This document shows positions 50,449 to 56,577 of a DNA stretch of 56,577 nucleotides, piece by piece. Position 1 is the stretch's first letter. The number at the start of each line of letters is the position of its first letter. Under the pieces are notes generated by a model. It saw nothing but the letters and a program-made list of their open reading frames with translations, searched no databases and was not told where the DNA came from. The translations under genes were made by a program, and so were the position numbers. The DNA lies in NCBI RefSeq assembly GCF_002979475.1, contig NZ_PCOY01000025.1:1-56577 (forward strand), written 5' to 3'. The DNA comes from Microbacterium sp. MYb62. Its GTDB lineage: Bacteria > Actinomycetota > Actinomycetes > Actinomycetales > Microbacteriaceae.

Positions 50449-50598
50449 GTGAAAAGACTCCCCGGTTCCCGGAAGGCCCGAACCGGAACCTCCCCCGCTG
50501 GCAGGTTATCCCGGGTGAGGGCGAAATCGGAGAACCCGTTGCCGAATGGTGACCGCGACTACGCTCGAAGGACCGCCGCTGTTCAGGAAGGTCACGTC

Positions 50599-51882
50599 AT
50601 GCCCGCCACCCCGGTCGCCCTCGCCCACGCCGAGGACCTCGCCGACTTCGTCGCCGCTTCGCCCTCGAGCTACCACGCCGCCGCCGAGGTCGCCCGCCGC
50701 CTGGAAGAGGTCGGGTTCACACGGCTCCGCGAGGAGGAGGCGTGGCCCGCGCAGGCCGGCGGACGGTATGTGGTGGTGCGCGACGGTGCCACGATCGCCT
50801 GGACGGTGCCGGCGGATGCCGCGGCGACGACCCCGGTACAGGTCTTCGGCGCGCACACCGACTCCCCCGGCTTCAAGCTCAAGCCGCAACCCACCACCGG
50901 ATCCCGCGGCTGGCTGCAGGCCGCCGTCGAGGTGTACGGCGGACCGCTGCTGAATTCGTGGCTCGATCGCGAGCTGCGCCTCGCCGGACGACTCGCTCTC
51001 GCCGACGGCCGCGTCGTGCTGGCGGACACCGGGCCTCTCCTGCGTCTGCCGCAGCTGGCGATCCATCTCGATCGAGGCGCCAACAACGGTCTCGCCCTCG
51101 ACAAGCAGACCGAGACGCAGCCGGTGTGGGGTCTCGGGGATCCGACAGAGGCCGACATCCTCGCCGAGCTCGCCGCATCCGCCGACGTCGCGGCGCCCGA
51201 CATCCGCGGCTACGACGTGGTCGTCGCCGATACCGCACGGGGTGCGGTGTTCGGCAAGGACGACGCGTTCTTCGCCTCCGGTCGCCTCGACGACCTCGCC
51301 TCGGTGCATGCCGGCGTGGTCGCGCTCTCTGCGCACGAGCCGAAGCCCGGAGCGCCGATCGCCGTGCTCGCCGCCTTCGACCATGAGGAGCTCGGCTCCG
51401 AGTCGCGGTCCGGCGCCGCCGGACCGTTCCTGGAGGACGTGCTCGAGCGCCTGTACGCCGGGCTCGGCGCCGACGCCTCCGAACGCCGCCAGGCCTACGC
51501 ATCGTCGTGGTGCCTGTCGAGCGACGTCGGTCATTCGGTGCACCCCAACTACGCCGCGAAGCACGACCCCGTGGTGCAGCCGGTACTGGGCTCCGGGCCG
51601 ATCCTGAAGATCAACGCCAACCAGCGCTACGCGACGGATGCCATCGGCACGGCCTCCTGGCTGGCCTGGTGCGAGCGCGCCGGGGTGCAGACGCAGGAGT
51701 TCGTGTCGAACAACAGTGTGCCGTGCGGCTCGACGATCGGCCCGATCACCGCGACCCGGCTCGGCATCCGCACGGTGGACGTGGGCATCCCCATCCTCTC
51801 GATGCACTCCGCCCGCGAGCTCGCCGGGGTCTCCGACCTGCACGACCTCGCCCGCACCGCGCAATCCTTCTTCGCCGGCTGA
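50599..51882 (+). CDS. M18-family aminopeptidase
   Basis: This 427-residue enzyme has the di-metal M18 pattern: His86 and Asp88 in GAHTDSPGF, Asp231 in GRLDD, Glu263/Glu264 in DHEELGSES, Asp309 in SSDVGHSVHP and His403 in SMHSARE. It should remove N-terminal acidic or neutral residues from peptides in the cytoplasm. Size is usual for the family. The frame is open upstream, but ATG 50599 with AGGAAGG is the credible start. It is divergent from the surface-protein gene. Confidence 0.94.
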   Translation: MPATPVALAHAEDLADFVAASPSSYHAAAEVARRLEEVGFTRLREEEAWPAQAGGRYVVVRDGATIAWTVPADAAATTPVQVFGAHTDSPGFKLKPQPTTGSRGWLQAAVEVYGGPLLNSWLDRELRLAGRLALADGRVVLADTGPLLRLPQLAIHLDRGANNGLALDKQTETQPVWGLGDPTEADILAELAASADVAAPDIRGYDVVVADTARGAVFGKDDAFFASGRLDDLASVHAGVVALSAHEPKPGAPIAVLAAFDHEELGSESRSGAAGPFLEDVLERLYAGLGADASERRQAYASSWCLSSDVGHSVHPNYAAKHDPVVQPVLGSGPILKINANQRYATDAIGTASWLAWCERAGVQTQEFVSNNSVPCGSTIGPITATRLGIRTVDVGIPILSMHSARELAGVSDLHDLARTAQSFFAG

Positions 51883-51900
51883 CACCCGCGAAGGCCCTGT

Positions 51901-51926
51901 GCCCCACGAAGTCCGCCCCGTGGGGC
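51901..51926 (+). terminator. Hairpin after the M18 aminopeptidase
   Basis: GCCCCAC (51901-51907) pairs with GTGGGGC (51920-51926) across a 12-base loop, 18 bases after the stop. Confidence 0.5.
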
Positions 51927-51927
51927 C

Positions 51928-51940
51928 CTGGCAGTGCCAG
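51928..51940 (+). promoter_or_regulatory. Palindrome overlapping the NCS1 permease -10 box
   Basis: CTGGCA-G-TGCCAG is a perfect 13-base palindrome. It overlaps the first bases of a CAGGAT hexamer (51938-51943) six bases before ATG 51950, so it is a candidate repressor site. Confidence 0.45.
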
Positions 51941-51943
51941 GAT
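51938..51943 (+). promoter_or_regulatory. Candidate -10 box (CAGGAT) for the NCS1 permease
   Basis: CAGGAT, GTCAGC and ATG 51950 follow the leaderless arrangement. AGGA could alternatively be a short ribosome binding site. Confidence 0.35.
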
Positions 51944-51949
51944 GTCAGC

Positions 51950-53392
51950 ATGACGGACATCAAGCCGGCTCTCATCGAGCGTGCGGGCATCGAGATCATC
52001 CCCGAGTCCGAACGCACCGCGAAGCCCCGCGACCTGTTCTGGCCGTGGTTCGCGGCGAACGTGTCGGTGTTCGGGATGTCGTACGGGTCGTTCGTGCTCG
52101 GCTTCGGGATCTCGTTCTGGCAGGCGACCGTGGTGTCGGTCATCGGCATCGTGGTGTCGTTCCTGCTCTGCGGGCTCATCGCGATCGCCGGCAAGCGCGG
52201 CTCGGCCCCGACCATGGTGCTCTCGCGGGCGGCCTTCGGCGTGCAGGGTCAGAAGGTACCGGGCATCGTCTCGTGGCTGACCTCGATCGGGTGGGAGACA
52301 TTCCTCGCGATCATGGCCGTGCTCGCCACCGCCACGGTGATCACGCAGCTCGGAGGTGACGGCGACAGCATCGCCCTCAAGATCATCGCGACCGTGATCG
52401 TCGCGGCCCTGATCGTCACGGCGTCCGTTCTCGGCTATCACACCATCATGAAGCTGCAGTCGGTCCTCACATGGCTCACCGGTGTGGTGACCGTGCTCTA
52501 CATCATCCTCGCGGCACCGGCGATCGACTTCGCTGCCGTGCTGGCGCGCCCGGACGGCGGCATCGGCCAGGTGATCGGTGCGCTCGTCATGGTGATGACG
52601 GGCTTCGGACTCGGCTGGATCAACATCGCCGCCGACTGGTCCCGCTACCAGAAGCGCACGGCATCCGATGGGGCGATCGTGGGCTGGAACACCATCGGCG
52701 GATCCATTGCTCCGGTGATCCTGGTGGTGTTCGGCCTGCTGCTCGGCGGCTCCGACGAAGACCTCATGAACGCGATCGCCGCGGATCCGATCGGCGCCCT
52801 CGCGTCGATCCTGCCGGTCTGGGTGCTCGTGCCGTTCCTGCTCACCGCGGTGCTCGCGCTCGTCTCGGGCGCGGTGCTGGGCATCTACTCCTCCGGGCTG
52901 ACGCTGCTCAGCCTCGGGATCCGCATCCCGCGCCCCTCGGCGGCCGCGATCGACGGGGTGATCCTCACGATCGGCACGATCTTCGTGGTGTTCTTCGCGA
53001 CCGACTTCCTCGGACCGTTCCAGAGCTTCCTGATCACGCTCGGCGTGCCGCTGGCCTCGTGGGCCGGCATCCTGATCGCCGACATCCTGCGCCGACGGAA
53101 GGACTACGACGAAGACGCGCTGTTCGACGGCCGTAGTCGCTACGGCGCCTGGGACTGGACCTCGATCGGCACCATGATCGTGACGAGCGTGATCGGCTGG
53201 GGACTGGTCGTGAACAACTTCGCCGAGGATGCCGCGTGGAACAACTGGCAGGGATACCTGCTGTTCCTCATCGGCGGACGGGACGGCGAGTGGGCGTACG
53301 CGAACCTCGGGGTGTTCTTCGCCCTGGTGCTCTCGTTCCTCGTGACGTACTTCGCGCGGGCGGGGAAGATCCGCCGGCAGGAGGCCGGGTGA
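51950..53392 (+). CDS. NCS1-family (cytosine/purine-type) permease
   Basis: This 480-residue protein has about twelve helices and NCS1 features: an N-terminal RTAKPRDLFWPWFAANVSVFGMSYGSFVLGFG, then GSAPTMVLSRAAFGVQGQKVPG, and a mid-protein GFGLGWINIAADWSRYQKR. Family members import nucleobases, hydantoins, allantoin or thiamine precursors with Na+ or H+. The stop overlaps the cysteine hydrolase GTG by four bases, so the imported compound is probably the hydrolase substrate or precursor. Confidence 0.93.
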   Translation: MTDIKPALIERAGIEIIPESERTAKPRDLFWPWFAANVSVFGMSYGSFVLGFGISFWQATVVSVIGIVVSFLLCGLIAIAGKRGSAPTMVLSRAAFGVQGQKVPGIVSWLTSIGWETFLAIMAVLATATVITQLGGDGDSIALKIIATVIVAALIVTASVLGYHTIMKLQSVLTWLTGVVTVLYIILAAPAIDFAAVLARPDGGIGQVIGALVMVMTGFGLGWINIAADWSRYQKRTASDGAIVGWNTIGGSIAPVILVVFGLLLGGSDEDLMNAIAADPIGALASILPVWVLVPFLLTAVLALVSGAVLGIYSSGLTLLSLGIRIPRPSAAAIDGVILTIGTIFVVFFATDFLGPFQSFLITLGVPLASWAGILIADILRRRKDYDEDALFDGRSRYGAWDWTSIGTMIVTSVIGWGLVVNNFAEDAAWNNWQGYLLFLIGGRDGEWAYANLGVFFALVLSFLVTYFARAGKIRRQEAG

Positions 53393-54000
53393 ACACGTCG
53401 CCAGGCTCGGACACGGCCGTGCCGACGGGCTCGGAGACCCGGAGACCCTGGCTCGTCGTGATCGATCCTCAGGCGATCTTCGCCGCTCCCGACTCCGCAT
53501 GGGGCTCGCCCTTCTTCGCCGAAGCGATGCCGCGCATCCGCGCGCTCGCCGATGCCTTCGGCGAGCGCGTCCTGGTGACCCGGTGGGTGCCGACCGCCGA
53601 TCGCTCCACGTCCTGGGGCGCCTATTTCGCCGCCTGGCCGTTCGCCGATCAGCCGCCGAGCGATCCGCTCTTCGCTCTCGTCCCCGCCGCGACCGGCCTC
53701 TCGGCGCATCCGACCGTCGACCTGCCGACCTTCGGCAAGTGGGGTCCGCAGATCGAGGCCGTCGTCGGACAGGGGGCGCACGTCGTGCTCGCCGGGGTGT
53801 CGACCGACTGCTGCGTGATCTCGACGGCCCTGGCCGCCGCCGATGCCGGCGCGCACGTGACGATCGCCGCCGATGCCTGCGCGGGTTCGACAGCCGAGAA
53901 CCATGTGGCGGCGGTGCAGGTGATGGGGCTCTATCCCCCGCAGATCACGATCAGCAACACGGCCACGATCCTCGCGGATGCGATCGCCACGGACCGCTGA
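53389..54000 (+). CDS. isochorismatase-like cysteine hydrolase
   Basis: This 203-residue protein has the catalytic triad Asp26 (VVIDPQ), Lys117 (TFGKWG) and Cys142 (GVSTDCCV). This family includes nicotinamidase, N-carbamoylsarcosine and ureidoacrylate amidohydrolases, which hydrolyse amides. Coupling to an NCS1 permease points to a pyrimidine, hydantoin or related amide, without specifying which. GTG 53389 overlaps the permease stop in GTGA. Confidence 0.9.
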   Translation: MNTSPGSDTAVPTGSETRRPWLVVIDPQAIFAAPDSAWGSPFFAEAMPRIRALADAFGERVLVTRWVPTADRSTSWGAYFAAWPFADQPPSDPLFALVPAATGLSAHPTVDLPTFGKWGPQIEAVVGQGAHVVLAGVSTDCCVISTALAAADAGAHVTIAADACAGSTAENHVAAVQVMGLYPPQITISNTATILADAIATDR

Positions 54001-54048
54001 GTCCCCCGGTGCGGTGCGCGCGGCCCGTCCCACGGCTGCTTCCTGCCC

Positions 54049-54107
54049 GCCGACACGCCAGATGTCGGACCGATCGCCCTCCGTCGTCCGACATCTGGCG
54101 TGTCGGC
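54049..54107. terminator. 21-bp perfect inverted repeat, bidirectional terminator candidate
   Basis: Arms 54049-54069 and 54087-54107 are perfectly complementary with a 17-base spacer. They lie between the convergent hydrolase and metallo-beta-lactamase genes. The outer arm contains CGACACGCC, also found at 7690 and 7716. Apart from this, the 54001-54197 gap has no recognisable feature. Confidence 0.7.
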
Positions 54108-54197
54108 CGACGAGTGAAGCGCGCCGACCCAGCCACCACAGGCCGCACCGCGGGCCGCACCACGGCCGCGCCACAGGCCGCACCACACGCCGTACGC

Positions 54198-54908
54198 TCA
54201 GGCCGCGGCCCGCACCGCCGCTGCGATGTCCGCCGGAGAGCCGTGCCAGGGCGCGCCATGACCCGGCAGCACCCACCCGGCCGATACCGCGGCAAGACGG
54301 TCGAGTGAGGCGCGCGCCTCCTCCGGCTCATCGGTGAACGGCGCGGGCTGCGCACCCGTGCGGCCCGTGAGCACGTGCCGTGTGGTCAGCGCGTCTCCCA
54401 CGAACACGGCGTCCGCCACCGGAACATGCACCGCGATGCTCCCGGGCGAGTGCCCCGGCATCCCGATCACGACCGGGGCACCCGGCAGGTCGAGCACCTC
54501 GCCGTCCGCCACCTCGATCACCTCGGAGACGTGTGGCGTGCGCAGGGCGTTCTTGCGGAGACCATAGGCGAAGAACCCCAGCGTCGGGCCGAACTTCGCC
54601 GGCCCCATCGCGGTCTTGGGCTTCTCCCCCGTGCGCACCCGGTGGCTGTCGGCGGCGTGGATGAACACCGGCACCCCGGCCTCCGTCCGCAGCCGCTCCG
54701 CGAAGCCGATGTGATCGCTGTCGCCATGCGTCAGGACCAGGCCCCGGATGTCGGACAGGGGGCGGCCGATCCCCTCGAGCTCGCGCTGCAGATCGTGCCA
54801 GTGACCGGGGAGCCCGGCATCGACCAGCGTGATCCCCTCGGGTAGATCGATCAGGTAGGAGGCGACGATGTCGTTGCCGATGCGGTGCAGGTGCGGTGCG
54901 AGCTTCAT
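54198..54908 (-). CDS. metallo-beta-lactamase-fold hydrolase
   Basis: This 236-residue protein has an MBL fold with LVDAGLPGH near 28-36 and metal motif THGDSDHIG (His61, Asp63, Asp65, His66). Asp63 replaces the second His of the usual HxHxDH. Further metal positions are GMPGHSPGS and LPGHGAPWHGSP. Glyoxalase II-like, lactonase or RNase-type activities are all conceivable. ATG 54908 has GAGAGGA upstream. It is divergent from a TetR regulator across two palindromes, which predicts repression by it. Confidence 0.88.
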   Translation of the reverse strand: MKLAPHLHRIGNDIVASYLIDLPEGITLVDAGLPGHWHDLQRELEGIGRPLSDIRGLVLTHGDSDHIGFAERLRTEAGVPVFIHAADSHRVRTGEKPKTAMGPAKFGPTLGFFAYGLRKNALRTPHVSEVIEVADGEVLDLPGAPVVIGMPGHSPGSIAVHVPVADAVFVGDALTTRHVLTGRTGAQPAPFTDEPEEARASLDRLAAVSAGWVLPGHGAPWHGSPADIAAAVRAAA

Positions 54909-54928
54909 GGCGGATCCTCTCGGAATGA

Positions 54929-54957
54929 TTGCGATGGCTACGTTACGTAGCTATCAT
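54929..54957 (+). promoter_or_regulatory. tetR promoter with operator in its spacer
   Basis: TTGCGA (54929-54934) and TATCAT (54952-54957) are separated by 17 bases, and 15 of those are the palindrome at 54937-54951. Transcription would start near 54964 toward the TetR gene. Confidence 0.5.
54937..54951. promoter_or_regulatory. TetR operator palindrome 1
   Basis: GCTACGT-T-ACGTAGC is a perfect 7-bp palindrome with one central base, in the divergent promoter region. Confidence 0.65.
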
Positions 54958-54976
54958 GGCTATTGTCAATAGCCAT
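54956..54976. promoter_or_regulatory. TetR operator palindrome 2
   Basis: ATGGCTATTG-T-CAATAGCCAT is a perfect 10-bp palindrome with one central base. It contains minus-strand TTGACA (54964-54969), a consensus -35 for the divergent metallo-beta-lactamase gene. Confidence 0.7.
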
Positions 54977-54989
54977 CGAGGAGGGCTCC

Positions 54990-55514
54990 ATGCCGACACC
55001 CGAACGCACATCCGTCGAGCAGATCGTCACGGCAGGGCGGGAGATCCTCGAGATCGCCGGACCCGCCGGCCTCACGATGCAAGCGGTGGCGGGACGCGTC
55101 GGGGTCCGCGCACCCTCGCTCTACAAGCGGGTCCGCGATCGCGACGCCCTGCACACCGCGGTGGCTGCCGCGTCGATCGACGCGCTCACCGCCCGACTCG
55201 ACGCCGCGGGCGACGACATCGGCGCGCTCGCACACGCCTACCGCGCGTTCGCGCACCAGCATCCCGAAGGCTTCCGGATCATGTTCACGATCGCCGCCCC
55301 CCACGACGCGCTGGAGCGATCGGCCGCACCGCTCATCCGCGCCGCATCCGCCCTCGTCGGCCAAGAGGACGCGCTCGACGCCGCCCGCCTGTTCACGGCA
55401 TGGGCGACCGGCTTCCTGCAGATGGAGCTCTCCGGCGCCTTCCGACTCGGCGGCGACGTCGACGGCGCCTTCGAATACGGCCTGGCCCGACTCACCGCCG
55501 GGTTGGCCGGCTGA
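54990..55514 (+). CDS. TetR-family transcriptional regulator
   Basis: This 174-residue regulator has an N-terminal TetR helix-turn-helix (TSVEQIVTAGREILEIAGPAGLTMQAVAGRVGVRAPSLYKRVRDRDAL, about 6-55) and a helical ligand-binding domain with HPEGFRIMFTI and FTAWATGFLQMELSGAF. Its promoter and that of the metallo-beta-lactamase gene are both covered by palindromes, so it likely autoregulates and represses the divergent gene. GAGGAG precedes ATG 54990; an in-frame ATG at 54963 would begin inside operator 2 and is less likely. Confidence 0.92.
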   Translation: MPTPERTSVEQIVTAGREILEIAGPAGLTMQAVAGRVGVRAPSLYKRVRDRDALHTAVAAASIDALTARLDAAGDDIGALAHAYRAFAHQHPEGFRIMFTIAAPHDALERSAAPLIRAASALVGQEDALDAARLFTAWATGFLQMELSGAFRLGGDVDGAFEYGLARLTAGLAG

Positions 55515-55541
55515 CGCCGGAGTGCGGGCCGCACCGACGCG

Positions 55542-56577
55542 TCACCACGCGGTCCAGGCTGCCCACAGCGCGGCGTACGGGCCGGGGGCAGCGACCAGCT
55601 CGGCATGCGTGCCGGACTGCACCACGCGTCCGTCGTGCATCACGAGGATCCGATCCGCGCTCACCGCCTGACTCAGCCGATGCGCGATGACGATGCCCGT
55701 CCTGCCCCCGATCGCGGCGAGCGCTGCCCCGTCGAGCATCTCCGCATCAGCGGATCCCGCCTCGGCCGTGGCCTCGTCGAGGATCACGACGGAGGCGTCG
55801 GTCAGCGCGACCCGCACGAGCGCGAGGTGCTGCGACTGCCCGGGAGTGAGCGGATGGCCTGCTTCGCCGATCGCGGTGTCGAGGCCCTCCGGCAGCGCCA
55901 GGATCCAGTCGGCTCCGAGTCGCGCGATCACCGTGCGCATCCGCTCCTCGTCGGCATCGGTGAACAGGGCGAGGTCGTCGCGCACCGAACCCGCGAACAC
56001 GTGCGGCTCCTGGCTGAGCATCACCACGGCCTCGCGCAGATCGTGCGGGTGCCAGTCCTCGATCGCCGCCTCGTCGTGCCGCACCGCGCCGGTGCCGATC
56101 GGCAGCGCGCCCGCCAGCACTCGCGCAAGCGTCGTCTTGCCCGCTCCGCTCGCGCCCACGACCGCGATGACCTCACCGGGCATCGCGGTCAGCGAGACGG
56201 TATCGAGGTCGCGCTGCCCCTGCCCCTCCCGGTGCCCGAATCCGAGCCGGTCGACCTCGATCGCGCCTCGTCTCGGCGGGGCGACGACATCCCGCGGCCG
56301 AGGCGACGGGAGCTGGATCACCCCGAACAGACGCGCCAGGCTCGCCCCCGCATCCTGCAGCTCGTCGATGCGGTACAGCAGGGCTCCCATCGGGCCGAAC
56401 AGCGCGAGGAAGTACAGCGCGGCCGCGGTCGCGGCGCCGAGCTCGACCTCTCCACCCGTGACCAGCAGGTAGCCGACCACGAGCACGGCCGACAGCCCGA
56501 CGAGCTCGGCGAGGTTCAGGAACACGTTGAAGTCGTTGCGCACGCTCGTCGCCTGCACCTCGAGATCGATCCCCTGA
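55542..56577 (-). CDS. ABC exporter (fused permease-ATPase), 5-prime truncated by window end
   Basis: The visible 344 residues contain the last membrane helices of a type I ABC exporter and a complete ATPase domain. That domain has Walker A GASGAGKT, a non-canonical signature LTPGQSQHLALVR in place of LSGGQ, VVILDEATAEAGSADAE and switch histidine IVIAHRLSQAV. The frame is open to base 56577, so the start and most of the membrane domain are outside. The substrate cannot be told; the divergent arrangement could place it under its own operon upstream. It converges on the TetR gene. Confidence 0.85.
   Translation of the reverse strand, partial: QGIDLEVQATSVRNDFNVFLNLAELVGLSAVLVVGYLLVTGGEVELGAATAAALYFLALFGPMGALLYRIDELQDAGASLARLFGVIQLPSPRPRDVVAPPRRGAIEVDRLGFGHREGQGQRDLDTVSLTAMPGEVIAVVGASGAGKTTLARVLAGALPIGTGAVRHDEAAIEDWHPHDLREAVVMLSQEPHVFAGSVRDDLALFTDADEERMRTVIARLGADWILALPEGLDTAIGEAGHPLTPGQSQHLALVRVALTDASVVILDEATAEAGSADAEMLDGAALAAIGGRTGIVIAHRLSQAVSADRILVMHDGRVVQSGTHAELVAAPGPYAALWAAWTAW

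Overview
The window is a contiguous stretch of a high-GC (about 70 percent) actinobacterial chromosome, most likely Microbacteriaceae and probably Microbacterium. The pointers are the GC-rich codon use, a DUF7882-type protein, Lhr helicase, EI24 and PspC proteins, LuxR/HisKA_3 two-component pairs, a LAXTG-anchored DUF11 surface protein and many apparently leaderless genes. I see no phage, insertion sequence, CRISPR array, tRNA or rRNA. Genes are densely packed and no gene-free gap exceeds 300 bases.

Layout. 0.06-1 kb: an esterase converging on a small membrane protein. 1.1-7.7 kb: a ferric-siderophore module, with a lipoprotein binding protein and a siderophore reductase fusion on the minus strand, then an AraC regulator, two FecCD permeases and an ATPase on the plus strand, with a DtxR/IdeR-like iron box in the divergent gap. 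7.9-9.6 kb: an ABC-F ATPase behind a structured leader. 9.7-12.4 kb: a two-component system and a DUF998-like membrane protein. 12.5-19.2 kb: lhr helicase, EI24 protein, Nei-type DNA glycosylase and a hexapeptide-repeat protein. 19.3-23.2 kb: a PspC-sensor-kinase/LuxR pair facing a PspC-toastrack-like membrane protein (Lia-like envelope stress locus). 23.2-33.9 kb: housekeeping and accessory genes, including a LysR-effector-only protein, an amidotransferase, a CPA2 antiporter with a coupled small protein, PurU, nitronate monooxygenase, a second YidC, an EamA transporter, an SDR, a DUF7882 protein and an FHA-CBS-PncC operon.

34.0-41.5 kb: a phosphonate uptake and catabolism operon (phnD, phnC, fused phnE, FAD oxidoreductase, PhnX-like hydrolase, alcohol dehydrogenase) with a divergent GntR regulator. 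A 9-base repeat lies in the intergenic region as candidate operator. The predicted flow is import of an aminophosphonate, oxidation to phosphonoacetaldehyde, C-P cleavage, and handling of the aldehyde.

41.8-44.8 kb: a sensor kinase preceded by a 15-residue amphipathic peptide ORF with an excellent ribosome binding site, opposite its response regulator (candidate undescribed peptide/two-component module), then an EamA transporter under a ykkC-family (probably guanidine-I) riboswitch. 44.9-50.4 kb: an 1851-residue sortase-anchored repeat protein. 50.6-56.6 kb: an M18 aminopeptidase, an NCS1 permease with a cysteine hydrolase, a metallo-beta-lactamase-fold protein with a divergent TetR regulator and two perfect palindromes, and an ABC exporter cut by the window end.

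A recurring pattern is a TANNNT or CANNNT hexamer exactly 6-7 bases before the start codon at fourteen genes, as expected for leaderless transcripts.
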